Source: Allochromatium vinosum DSM 180 (lineage in GTDB: Bacteria > Pseudomonadota > Gammaproteobacteria > Chromatiales > Chromatiaceae). Taken from it: a stretch of DNA of 64,000 bases. The stretch's first letter is position 1, and every line of letters begins with the position of its first letter. Positions 22,498 to 31,740 of this stretch are shown here, in pieces. Location of the stretch: positions 2,151,501 to 2,215,500 of the forward strand of contig NC_013851.1 in NCBI RefSeq assembly GCF_000025485.1, in the 5' to 3' direction. The notes beneath the pieces are model-generated. The model did not search any database, was not told where the DNA came from, and was given only the letters and a program-made list of their open reading frames with translations. A program made the translations under genes and the position numbers.

Positions 22498-23127
22498 TCA
22501 GGCCCCCGAACGCGGCTCGAGTGTTTGACACACGACCGACATCCGGCAGAGTTCAGCGAGATTGCCGGCCCCCATCTTTTCCATCATGCGTGCGCGGTGG
22601 TTCTCGACGGTGCGCGGGCTGATGCCGAGCTGGCGGGCGATGTCCTTGTTGGTCAGGCCACGTGTGGTCAGGGTCAGAACCTCGTGCTCGCGCGGGGTCA
22701 ACTGCCGGAAACGCTCGCGGATGTCGTATTCGGTGGCGGCCTCCTCGCGTCGACGCCGGTCCTCGGCAAAGGCATCCTCGATGCGCTGGAGCAACTGCTC
22801 GGTGCTGGCGGGCTTTTCAAGGAAGTCGATCGCCCCGCCCTGGATGGCGCGCACCGTGGTCGGCACATCACCGAAGGCGGACAGGAAGATGATCGGCAGC
22901 AGGGCGCCGCGCTCCAGCAATTCGCTTTGCAGATCCAGCCCGGTCATGTCCGGCATGCGCTGGTCGAGTACCAGGCAGCCACGCTCATCGGGCGAGAAGG
23001 CGGCGAGAAAGGCGGCCGGCGTCGGGAAGCTGCGGACCGGGTAGCCGGCCAGCTCCAGGATCAGTGTCAGCGAATCACGCATCCCCTGATCGTCGTCGAC
23101 CAAAAAAACGGTTTGCACTTCATTCAT
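22498..23127 (-). CDS. FixJ/NarL-type response regulator (REC-LuxR HTH)
   Basis: A 209-residue two-component response regulator. The receiver domain has the acidic pair DDD near residues 11-13, phospho-acceptor Asp55 in LVLDQRMPD, Ser/Thr in FLSAFGD and the Lys in LEKPAS. A LuxR-type helix-turn-helix covers about residues 140-200 (LTPREHEVL, TNKDIARQLGISPRTVENHRA). The layout is that of FixJ/TtrR regulators. The ATG at 23127 is chosen because MNEVQTVFLVDDD matches the family; an upstream in-frame start would add ten unlikely residues. No sensor kinase is adjacent, so its signal is unknown. Confidence 0.94.
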   Translation of the reverse strand: MNEVQTVFLVDDDQGMRDSLTLILELAGYPVRSFPTPAAFLAAFSPDERGCLVLDQRMPDMTGLDLQSELLERGALLPIIFLSAFGDVPTTVRAIQGGAIDFLEKPASTEQLLQRIEDAFAEDRRRREEAATEYDIRERFRQLTPREHEVLTLTTRGLTNKDIARQLGISPRTVENHRARMMEKMGAGNLAELCRMSVVCQTLEPRSGA

Positions 23128-23332
23128 GGTCCCAAGGCCTGTCCAGAGCAACAGCAAACATCCGTAAGATATCCCCTCAACCGCTTTCAGGTGAAACGAC
23201 GTATAGCATGTTGGTTTTTTTCATGAAACGACCGCTGGTCGGATCGGTTCGGCTACAGCAGATGCGGGCGACCCCGGCGGCGATCAACCGGATATCGGCG
23301 ATCGGCACGCCTCGACTCCAGGGCTTGGGCGC

Positions 23333-23845
23333 ATGAGTCAGGAGACGCGCGCCTTCATCGCCATCGGTTCGAACATCGAACCCGAGCGCCACATCGCGCT
23401 CGGACTGGAGGCGCTGAGCCAGATCCCGACGACCCGGATCGGGGCGGTCTCGTCGTGGTATCGCACCCGCCCCTGGGGGCTGGAAGCGCAGGCGGAGTTC
23501 ATCAATCTGGTGGTGGAAGTCTGGACGCGGCTGACGCCGTCGGCGCTGCTGGCCGCGACTCAGGGGGTCGAGAATCGGCTTGGACGGATACGCGCGCAGG
23601 TCAATGGTCCGCGCACGCTCGATCTCGACATCCTGCTGTATGGTGAGCGCGTCGACGACATGCCGGAGCTAAGGCTACCGCACCCCGGCCTTCTGTTACG
23701 TGACTTCATGCTGATCCCCTTGCTGGAGATCGCGCCCGAGGTCATGCATCCCGAGCGCGGACACCCCATCGCCGAGCTGACGGACGAGATCCGTTACCAT
23801 CAAATCATTGATCGGATTCCGGACGCCTCTCAGGCTCACGGGTAG
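23333..23845 (+). CDS. folK: 2-amino-4-hydroxy-6-hydroxymethyldihydropteridine pyrophosphokinase
   Basis: A 170-residue HPPK enzyme that transfers pyrophosphate from ATP to the pterin in folate synthesis. It shows AFIAIGSNIEPERHI, SSWYRTRPWG, FINLVVEVWT and the signature GPRTLDLDILLYGE, plus LPHPGLLLRDFMLIPLLEIAPE. It stands alone in divergent orientation to the response regulator; its last 10 bases overlap the end of the convergent batD gene. Confidence 0.95.
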   Translation: MSQETRAFIAIGSNIEPERHIALGLEALSQIPTTRIGAVSSWYRTRPWGLEAQAEFINLVVEVWTRLTPSALLAATQGVENRLGRIRAQVNGPRTLDLDILLYGERVDDMPELRLPHPGLLLRDFMLIPLLEIAPEVMHPERGHPIAELTDEIRYHQIIDRIPDASQAHG

Positions 23846-25680
23846 AGCTCGGGAATCGGCGATGCGCGATCGGATGCGTCGGCACGCGCCGCGCCGAGAT
23901 GCGGCTCCAGCCGCTTCCAGGCCGTCTCGCCGTCCCAGGTCTCGCTCGGCGGGGCGTAGATGGCGCGGTCGATGGCACGCAGGACGGAAGACGCCTCGGG
24001 GGCGCCGAAGCTGGTGGCGACGGCCTCCAGTCCGGTCGGGCTCTGGTCTGGCCAGCGGGCGCGCGCCCAGTCGATGAGGGCGATGCGGGCGGCGCGCGGA
24101 TCTCGGGCAAGACAGGCGGCGCGGACTGCACGACGCGCCGGGTCGAGTCCGGGGGCGGCCGACGGCGGCGCGGAGGGCGTGCCACGGAAGCCGAGATCGG
24201 CCAGCTGACCGCCCGTCCGGGCACGGCGTTCGCGCTGCCAGAGATAGAGCGTCGCTCCCCAGCCGCCGGCGAGCACGCTGATCAGCGCCAGCCAGGGCCA
24301 GCCCCCCCAGCCCCGGTCGGCCCCGGATGTCGGGCGCGGTTTGGACTCGGAATCAGGCGCGGACACGGATTCCGGCGCGGATGCCGGATTGGGCGACGCG
24401 GGAACAGGTACCGGCCGGCTGGATGGACCGCCAGGCGCGGGTGCCACCTCGACAGTCCGCGCCGGGATCACGGCGACCCGCGCCCGATCCGTGCGCGTAT
24501 CCCACCAGTCGAGCCGGATCTCCGGGAGGGTCAGGGTTCCGGGGCGCATCGGGACGAGCGCGAACTTGAGGGTCTTGATCGCCGCCGGTGCCGGGCCGCT
24601 GGTCAGATCCTCGCCGCGCGGCTGATCGGGATAGACCTGGACGCCGTCGAGTGCGCCCAGACCGAGATCCGGCAGTTGCGCCGCCGTCGTCCCCTCGGCG
24701 GTGATCGTGAGGATGCGGGTGATCGGTTCGCCGACCTGAAAGACCGGCGGACTCGGCGTCCACTCGTCCGTGAGCTGGAGCGAGGTGGCGGGCAGCCAGC
24801 TCGTACCGGAGTTCGCCGCCGGCTGCGGACGCACCTGGAGTTCGATGTCGCGCGCGCGCTCGACCACGCGCCGCCCCGGATGGGTGACGCCCGGCATGGC
24901 TGGAAAGCCCTGGAAGAGCCGTCCGCCAAAGGCTTGATCCAGCTCGGCGAAAGGATCCTGCCGCGCGCCCTGGCGCGGATCGTCCAGCCTGGCCTCCAGG
25001 CGCGGCGACTGGACGGTGATCGATCCGCTGTGCTGGGGGGTCAGTCGGTAGCGTCGCTCGATGACGCGATAGACCCGGCCTTCGCGCGTCTCGTCATAGG
25101 CGCGATCCTCACCCAGACGCTGTACCGTGGCGCCCTCGACTTCGGGCTCGGAGAGCACCGCGCGCTGCGGCGGCTGGCGGTAATAGACCTTGATCCGGTA
25201 TTCGATGGGTTGCAGGACATAGGGCGTGGTGGTCTCGACCTCGGATTCGACGAAGAGCGCCTTGGGACCGGACTGATCCGGCTGACCGGATCGGGCGGAG
25301 GTTCCGCCCGGCTCGACGACCTCGATGCTCAACGGCCGGCTGCTGTCGCGTCCGGCCTGGATGGCGGGAATGGTCAGACGGCCCACGCGCTTGGGCGCCA
25401 GTTGCAGGCTCCACTGACGACTGTGCGAGATGCGTCCGTTGATGATGCTGGTCACCTGGCTCTGCCCACGGCGCAGAATGTCGAAGTCCGATTCCAGGGG
25501 CGCGAAATCCGGCTCAGCGTCCACATCGCCCTCGGCGCTGAGCCGCAGTTCCAGCACTTCGCCCAGCTCCAAACGCTGCCGATCCGCCTGAACGCTCACA
25601 TCAGCCGCCAGAACCGACGACGGCAGCGTCAGCCATAGGAAAGCCAGCAGGATCGCATGTCCGTATCGTTGTGCCATCAC
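23836..25680 (-). CDS. batD: BatD family protein (aerotolerance operon)
   Basis: A 614-residue protein with a signal peptide (about residues 1-25, ending VLAADV) and repeated beta-rich domains typical of BatD: VQADRQRLELGEVLELRLSA, RVGRLTIPAIQ, PYVLQPIEYRIKVYYRQPP and LTLPEIRLDWWD. A Pro/Ser-rich linker precedes one membrane helix (WPWLALISVLAGGWGATLYLW, about residues 468-488) and a cytoplasmic tail of about 120 residues. It overlaps the batBC stop by four bases. Bat proteins are linked to oxygen tolerance or envelope stress, with the mechanism poorly known. Confidence 0.9.
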   Translation of the reverse strand: MMAQRYGHAILLAFLWLTLPSSVLAADVSVQADRQRLELGEVLELRLSAEGDVDAEPDFAPLESDFDILRRGQSQVTSIINGRISHSRQWSLQLAPKRVGRLTIPAIQAGRDSSRPLSIEVVEPGGTSARSGQPDQSGPKALFVESEVETTTPYVLQPIEYRIKVYYRQPPQRAVLSEPEVEGATVQRLGEDRAYDETREGRVYRVIERRYRLTPQHSGSITVQSPRLEARLDDPRQGARQDPFAELDQAFGGRLFQGFPAMPGVTHPGRRVVERARDIELQVRPQPAANSGTSWLPATSLQLTDEWTPSPPVFQVGEPITRILTITAEGTTAAQLPDLGLGALDGVQVYPDQPRGEDLTSGPAPAAIKTLKFALVPMRPGTLTLPEIRLDWWDTRTDRARVAVIPARTVEVAPAPGGPSSRPVPVPASPNPASAPESVSAPDSESKPRPTSGADRGWGGWPWLALISVLAGGWGATLYLWQRERRARTGGQLADLGFRGTPSAPPSAAPGLDPARRAVRAACLARDPRAARIALIDWARARWPDQSPTGLEAVATSFGAPEASSVLRAIDRAIYAPPSETWDGETAWKRLEPHLGAARADASDRASPIPELYP

Positions 25681-27569
25681 GGTAACTGACCCTCGCGACG
25701 CAGATGTTGCAGAAGAAAACGCTGACGCAGCAGTCCGGCCGGGTCGTCCGGCACCTGACGCAGCCGGGCCTCCATGGCCTGTTCGCGCTCGCGTTCCTCG
25801 GGCGAGCGGTCATCCAGCGCCTTGGGTGAAGTGCTTGAAGTGTCCGGCGACTCACCCACTTTCGCTTTGGCCGGCTCGGCGCTCACCGACTGGCTCGACT
25901 TCGAATCCGGCTCCGTCGCCTGACCATCGACCGCGATGTCTTCCGGCGACGGTTCAGCGGCTTCCGATTTCGTCTCTGGCTGTTTGGCCTGTTCCTGGCC
26001 CGAACTGGAATCGGCACCAGCGTCAGGTTCAGACGCTCGATCCTGATTCGCCGCCTGAGATTCATTGGGTCCAGTTTCACCGGACTGGTCTGCTTCGGAC
26101 TTCGAGGTATCGGTTGAGTCGGACGCCGATTCCGAAGGCTCGGATGTCGATGAGGACTCCTGGCTCTCTCTGGATTGGTCGCCCTGAGACTGGTCGTTCT
26201 GTGGGGGCGACTGATCGAGCAGCCGGCGCACCAGCTCCAGGTTGTGGCGCGCGTCGGCCTGGTCAGGATCCTGTTCGAGCACGCGCTCATAGGCCGCCGC
26301 CGCCTCTTCGAGCCGCCCCAGGCGCGCGAGCGCATTGCCGCGATTGTACTCAGGCGCCGCTCCAGCGAGTCCGTCGAGCGCGTCGAGTGCCTGTTCGAAC
26401 TGACCGGCGCGATAGCTGGCTGCCGCGCGCCAGGCCGGGTCGCTGAAGTGCTCGGCGGCCGAATCGGGACGTCCGGCAGCCAGTTCACGCGCGCCCTGCT
26501 GATCGGCACTCCACCAGAGGTCGGCCCACTCGAACGCCAGTGCCCGATCGGGCGGTACGAGCAGCGCCGCCGCCAACACCGGAACCAGCCAGCCGCGCCG
26601 GAAGGCCAGCGCCGCCAGCGGCAGCAACAGCAGAATCAACCACGGGCCCTCCTCGCGCCAGCGGTCTGCCGTCAGCCGCGATGCCTCGATGCGCGTTTCG
26701 GGTCGGGGCGTAGCGGCGATCAGGGCCTGGGTATCGGCCTCACCCACGCCGGCTTCCAGATAACGCCCGTTGCCGGTGCGCGCCAGCTCGCGCAGCCGGT
26801 CACGTTCCAGACGGGCGATCTGGAGTGCGCCGTCGACGCCCTGCTCGAAGCCGCCGCCCGGACGCGGCACGGGCGCGCCGTCCAGCGTGCCGACCGCCAG
26901 CACCGAGAGTCGATGTCCGGCGTCGGCCAGACGGCGCGCCGACTCCAGTGATCCGGCCAGATTTCCAACCCCATCCGTGATCAGAATGACATGCCCGGCC
27001 CCACCGCCCGCGCGCTCCAGCATCCCGGCCGCCATCTCCAGCGCGCGTTCGGTGCGGCGCGCACCAGGCACGGGAATGAGATCCGTGGTGAGCATCGGCA
27101 CCTGGGCGGCGATGGTGTTGGCATCGGCGCTCAGCGGCGAGACCAGAAAGGGGTCGGGGCCGAAGGCGATCAACCCGACCTGCCCCTCGCGCATGGCCTT
27201 GAGCAGATCCAGGGTCTCGAAGCGGGCGCGCGTCAGGCGCGAGGGCGAGACATCGGCGGCATTCAGGCTCGGTGAGAGATCCAGCAGGATCACCGAGCGC
27301 GCGTCCAGGCTGAAGACCGGCTGCGGCAACTGACGCCAGACCGGTCCGGCGAGCGCCACCACCAGGATCAGCCAGCCGACTCCGAGCAGGACGAGCGGCC
27401 AGCGGCCAGAACCTTCCGCGCCGCCAACTAGCAGATGCGGCAGCAGATGCGGATCGACGAGTGCCGACCAGGTGTCGGCGCCCGCCCGACGGCGCCAGAG
27501 CCGCCACAGCAGCCAGGCGAGCGGAATCAGAGCCAGAAACCAGAGTGGGCGCAGAAACAGCATGGCCAT
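25677..27569 (-). CDS. BatB-BatC fusion: membrane VWA domain plus TPR repeats
   Basis: A 630-residue protein. Two N-terminal membrane helices (about residues 3-20 and 58-76) precede a VWA domain with the MIDAS-like start ILLDLSPSLNA; the usual DxSxS is altered to DLSPS. Further helices follow near 310-340. TPR repeats occupy about residues 375-440 (EYNRGNALARLGRLEEAAAAYERVLEQDPDQ, counted here only as a motif region). Then comes a low-complexity Ser/Glu/Asp/Gln tail of about 150 residues and a charged C-terminus. In many bacteria BatB and BatC are separate; here they are one chain. It begins two bases after batA ends. Confidence 0.88.
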   Translation of the reverse strand: MAMLFLRPLWFLALIPLAWLLWRLWRRRAGADTWSALVDPHLLPHLLVGGAEGSGRWPLVLLGVGWLILVVALAGPVWRQLPQPVFSLDARSVILLDLSPSLNAADVSPSRLTRARFETLDLLKAMREGQVGLIAFGPDPFLVSPLSADANTIAAQVPMLTTDLIPVPGARRTERALEMAAGMLERAGGGAGHVILITDGVGNLAGSLESARRLADAGHRLSVLAVGTLDGAPVPRPGGGFEQGVDGALQIARLERDRLRELARTGNGRYLEAGVGEADTQALIAATPRPETRIEASRLTADRWREEGPWLILLLLPLAALAFRRGWLVPVLAAALLVPPDRALAFEWADLWWSADQQGARELAAGRPDSAAEHFSDPAWRAAASYRAGQFEQALDALDGLAGAAPEYNRGNALARLGRLEEAAAAYERVLEQDPDQADARHNLELVRRLLDQSPPQNDQSQGDQSRESQESSSTSEPSESASDSTDTSKSEADQSGETGPNESQAANQDRASEPDAGADSSSGQEQAKQPETKSEAAEPSPEDIAVDGQATEPDSKSSQSVSAEPAKAKVGESPDTSSTSPKALDDRSPEEREREQAMEARLRQVPDDPAGLLRQRFLLQHLRREGQLP

Positions 27570-27571
27570 GT

Positions 27572-28597
27572 TCAGGGCGTTCGGTCGGTGAAGGCGCGTC
27601 CTGGACGGCGATCCAGCATTCCAGCATCGAGAACGATCAGCAGGATCGGCAGGATCAGCGCCAGCGCGGCGGGCCAGACGAAGAGTGCGCGTTGCGGACG
27701 ATAGGTACGCTGCTCACGCTCGCTCGGCTCCAGCCGGTCCAGCTCGTCATAGACGGCTTCCAGTTGCTGGCGGCTGTCGGCGGTGAAGGCGCGCCCGCCG
27801 GTGATCTCGGCGATACGCTCGAGTGTAGCCGGGTCGAAGTCGCTGGCCTGGCGCAGCAGACGCATTCCAAACAGCGAGCGCACGCCCAGTTCGCCGCCGC
27901 CGATGCCGATGGTGTAGACACGCACACCGGCTTGGGCGGCCAGTTCGGCGGCTTCCAGTGGATCGAGCGCGCCGGCGGTGTTGTCGCCATCGGTCAGGAG
28001 GATCAGGACGCGCTGACCCTCGGGTTGTTCACGCAGACGCTTGACCGCCAGCCCGATGGCGTCGCCGATCGCCGTCTCACGTCCGGCCAGTCCGACGACC
28101 GAATCACGCAGCATGGCGGCGACCGTGGCACCATCGAAGGTCAGGGGCGTCTGGAGATAGGCGCGGGTGCCGAAGAGGATGAGCCCGAGCCGGTCGCCCG
28201 CGCGACGTTCGACGAAGGCCGAGGCGACCGTCCGCACCACGGCCAGACGCGAGACCGGGCGCCCATCGAGTTCGTAGTCTTCCTGCGCCATGCTCCCTGA
28301 GACATCGATCGCCAGCATCAGATCGCGTCCGGCCAGAGGCAGCGGGACCGGCGCGCCGACCCATTGCGGACGCGCCGCCGCGAGCACCAGCAATCCCCAG
28401 GCGAGCAGTCCGATCAGCACGCGCCAGCGGTACCACTCGGACGGCCGGGGCCGACGCCCGACCGACTCGGTCCCGAGACCGACGTGGATCGGAAAGCGCA
28501 GGGCCGCGCCAACATCGTCGCGCGCGGGCGGCAGCCAGCGCGTCAGCACGGGCAATGGCAGTGCCAGCAACACCCAGGGCCAGGCAAGCGTGATCAT
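27572..28597 (-). CDS. batA: BatA family membrane VWA protein
   Basis: A 341-residue protein with an N-terminal BatA helix (LAWPWVLLALPLPVLTRWL), a second helix near 55-75, a VWA domain with an intact MIDAS motif DVSGSMAQED, TDGDNTAG, and a C-terminal membrane helix (LFVWPAALALILPILLIVL). It faces the periplasm or cytoplasm via this domain and is thought to act with the MoxR ATPase. The ATG at 28597 overlaps the preceding stop by four bases (ATGA), which sets the start. Confidence 0.92.
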   Translation of the reverse strand: MITLAWPWVLLALPLPVLTRWLPPARDDVGAALRFPIHVGLGTESVGRRPRPSEWYRWRVLIGLLAWGLLVLAAARPQWVGAPVPLPLAGRDLMLAIDVSGSMAQEDYELDGRPVSRLAVVRTVASAFVERRAGDRLGLILFGTRAYLQTPLTFDGATVAAMLRDSVVGLAGRETAIGDAIGLAVKRLREQPEGQRVLILLTDGDNTAGALDPLEAAELAAQAGVRVYTIGIGGGELGVRSLFGMRLLRQASDFDPATLERIAEITGGRAFTADSRQQLEAVYDELDRLEPSEREQRTYRPQRALFVWPAALALILPILLIVLDAGMLDRRPGRAFTDRTP

Positions 28598-29091
28598 CGT
28601 TTGCCTCGTATTGAATTGGCGTTGAACTCGATCCACCGCTCGACCAGTTGCGCGAGCCGCTCGGGATCGAAATCGATCTGGTCGGCAGGGCGATAGGCCG
28701 AGTCGACCAGCACGCGCCCGATGCCGCCGCTGAACTCGCCGGTACCACAGGTCGCATCCAGAAAAGCCAACCAGTCGTCCCCGGTCAAACCCGCGATCTG
28801 GTCGCGCGGATACCGCGCCAGCGCCAGACGGCGCAATAAACGCGACAGCTCGGCCAGATAACGCCGCCGATCGCCATGGACCGCCAGCTCGCGCCCCAAC
28901 CGTTCGAGTTCACGCCGCGCGGCCCGCTGGAGCGAGGTTCGGTGTCGCCGGCGCACCCCAAAACGCACGACCACAAGCAAGCCCGCCAGGACCAAGACCG
29001 CCACCAGCCACCAGCCAGGCGCCAGCGGCCACCAGGACACCGGGTCGGGTAGATGCCAGTCACGCAGATCGGCCAGCGGATCGGCCGTCAT
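28594..29091 (-). CDS. DUF4381 membrane protein of the Bat operon
   Basis: A 165-residue protein with the DUF4381 layout: LRDWHLPDPVSWWPLAPGWW, one membrane helix (about residues 27-46), then a basic cytoplasmic domain with LSRLLRRLALARYPRDQIAGLTGDDWLAFLD. Its ATG overlaps the DUF58 gene stop by four bases. The family is found with moxR and bat genes; its role is not known. Confidence 0.88.
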   Translation of the reverse strand: MTADPLADLRDWHLPDPVSWWPLAPGWWLVAVLVLAGLLVVVRFGVRRRHRTSLQRAARRELERLGRELAVHGDRRRYLAELSRLLRRLALARYPRDQIAGLTGDDWLAFLDATCGTGEFSGGIGRVLVDSAYRPADQIDFDPERLAQLVERWIEFNANSIRGKR

Positions 29092-30041
29092 GACACCCGC
29101 CTCGCTGCCGGAATCGCACGCCGTGTCCCGAGCGCCAGCGCCAGGGCCGGACCGACCGGATCGACGGTCGACAGCCTGAGCCAATGCGCGCCATGCCGCC
29201 GCGCCAGTCGTTCCAGCAACGCCAGCCGCTGCTCGAACGCCGCCTGATAGCGCGTTCGCGCCCCAACGCCGGTCAGATCCAGGATTCCGCGCCGACCGCC
29301 CATCAGCACCGGATAGCGGCCGGCGGGCGGCGCATTGGCTTCGATCGGATCATGAACCAGCACCAGCAGCAACTCACTCCCCGAAGCCAGGCGCGCGATC
29401 CAGGCCCCATCCGGTTCGTCCAGATCAGCGAAGTCGCTGACGAGCGCGATCAGGCTCCCCGAACGCACCCGTGCGGCCAGATGCGACGCGGCCGCCGCCA
29501 GACTGGTCCAACCGCCCGTCTCCATCGCCGGTTCCGCAGGCGCGGCCAGACGTTCGAGCAGCGGCAGCAGACCCGCGCTGCGTGCGGCCGGCCGGCGCTC
29601 CAGATGACGCGCCTCGTCGAACACCAGTCCACCGACCCGGTCGCCGCGATCCACCGCCGCCCAGCCGAGCAGCGCCGCCACGCGCGCCGCGACCACCGAC
29701 TTGAAGGCCACGCGCGTCCCGAACCGCATCGACGGCCCCTGATCGACCAGCAGCCACACAGGGCGCTCGCGCTCCTCGCGAAACAATTTCACATGCGGCG
29801 TCCCGGCACGCGCGGTGACGCGCCAGTCCATGTTGCGCGGATCATCACCCGGCAGATAGACGCGCGACTCGTCGAACTCCATGCCACGACCGCGAAAGCG
29901 CGACAGATGACCGCCGCTGCGCGTGGCCAGCACCCGCCCGCGTGGCGCCAGATCCAGCCGACGCGCCTGAGCACGGAGCGCGATGAGTTCGCGCAGATCG
30001 GCTCGCAGGCCGTTTGGCGTCCGGTCGTTCGCCTCCACCAT
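29088..30041 (-). CDS. DUF58 domain protein
   Basis: A 317-residue soluble protein with the DUF58 hallmark: RSGGHLSRFRGRGMEFDESRVYLPGDDPRNMDWRVTAR region (about residues 40-80) followed by a VWA-like fold (WLLVDQGPSMRFG, LIALVSDFADL). The ATG at 30041 follows moxR by 13 bases and gives MVEANDRT. The frame stays open upstream but over moxR coding sequence, so that part is discounted. Works with MoxR ATPases in many bacteria, target unknown. Confidence 0.9.
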   Translation of the reverse strand: MVEANDRTPNGLRADLRELIALRAQARRLDLAPRGRVLATRSGGHLSRFRGRGMEFDESRVYLPGDDPRNMDWRVTARAGTPHVKLFREERERPVWLLVDQGPSMRFGTRVAFKSVVAARVAALLGWAAVDRGDRVGGLVFDEARHLERRPAARSAGLLPLLERLAAPAEPAMETGGWTSLAAAASHLAARVRSGSLIALVSDFADLDEPDGAWIARLASGSELLLVLVHDPIEANAPPAGRYPVLMGGRRGILDLTGVGARTRYQAAFEQRLALLERLARRHGAHWLRLSTVDPVGPALALALGTRRAIPAARRVS

Positions 30042-30054
30042 GCGCCGGCCTCGC

Positions 30055-31077
<1,023 letters not shown>

Positions 31078-31167
31078 GGCTCGCCTCCTCGCAAAGATCT
31101 CAGCCGATCGATGCCTATAGGTTTGCAGGTTTCGCCGGTCGATGCCGTTAAAATTTTTTCAGGTGCA

Positions 31168-31196
31168 TTGTGGATGCCTACCCCGGCCCCTATACT
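31168..31196 (+). promoter_or_regulatory. Candidate sigma-70 promoter of the sulfur-globule-type gene
   Basis: TTGTGG (31168-31173) and TATACT (31191-31196) are 17 bases apart. Transcription would begin near 31203, about 33 bases before the ATG. The -10 matches in five of six bases. Confidence 0.5.
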
Positions 31197-31235
31197 GGCT
31201 CAGCCATTCCGGCTCCACAACTTGAGGAAGACACA

Positions 31236-31619
31236 ATGATCAAATCCAACCGGATCACCGCTTGCGCTCTCGCCGCGCTCTTCGCCGGCGCCTCATTCTC
31301 CGCAAGCGCCTGGTGGGGTGGTCCCGGCTACGGCAACGGCCTCTGGGACAACATGGGTGACATGTTCGGCGATGGCTATGGCGACTTCAATATGAGCATG
31401 GGCGGCGGCGGTCGCGGTTACGGCCGTGGTTATGGTCGCGGCAATGGCTATGGTTACGGCGCGCCCTACGGCTATGGTGCGCCCTATGGTTATGGCGCCC
31501 CCTACGGCTACGGCGCTCCCTATGGTTACGGCGCACCTTACGGCGCCATGCCCTATGGCGCGATGCCGCCCCAGATGCCGGCCGCTCCTGCCCAGCCACA
31601 GGCCGCTCCGAGCCGTTGA
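31236..31619 (+). CDS. Gly/Tyr-rich secreted protein, sulfur globule protein type (SgpC/CV3-like)
   Basis: A 127-residue protein with a clear signal peptide (residues 1-25, ending FSASA before WWGG). The mature part is Gly-, Tyr- and Met-rich: [20 protein letters not shown], a Gly/Arg segment, five exact YGYGAP repeats (residues 72-101), two YGAMP units and a Pro/Ala/Gln tail. This build fits the envelope proteins of sulfur globules in purple sulfur bacteria; SgpC (CV3) is the best match from memory, but SgpA or SgpB cannot be excluded. These proteins coat periplasmic sulfur deposits formed during sulfide or thiosulfate oxidation. TTGAGGAAG gives the ribosome site; the ATG at 31236 is chosen over an upstream in-frame ATG because it opens the signal peptide. 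Confidence 0.85.
31449..31568 (+). repeat. Tandem repeats inside the sulfur-globule-type gene
   Basis: Five 18-base units each encode YGYGAP (31449-31538), followed by two 15-base units encoding YGAMP (31539-31568). Codon choices differ between units (TAT/TAC, GCG/GCC/GCT/GCA), so the protein repeat is kept while the DNA repeat has drifted. Confidence 0.95.
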
Positions 31620-31668
31620 GGCTCGATCCGCCCAGGGTGATCGGCCGCGCGCGCTGGCGGCCACACTG

Positions 31669-31702
31669 AAAACGCCTCGCTCTTCCGAGTCGAGGCGTTT
31701 TT
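31669..31702 (+). terminator. Strong rho-independent terminator
   Basis: AAAACGCCTCG (31669-31679) pairs over 11 bases with CGAGGCGTTTT (31691-31701) and ends in a T-run. The A-tract on the left makes it work in both directions, serving this gene and the convergent accC gene. Confidence 0.92.
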
Positions 31703-31740
31703 GCGTTTGAGGCGTGCCGATAACGGCAAAGACCTCGCCG

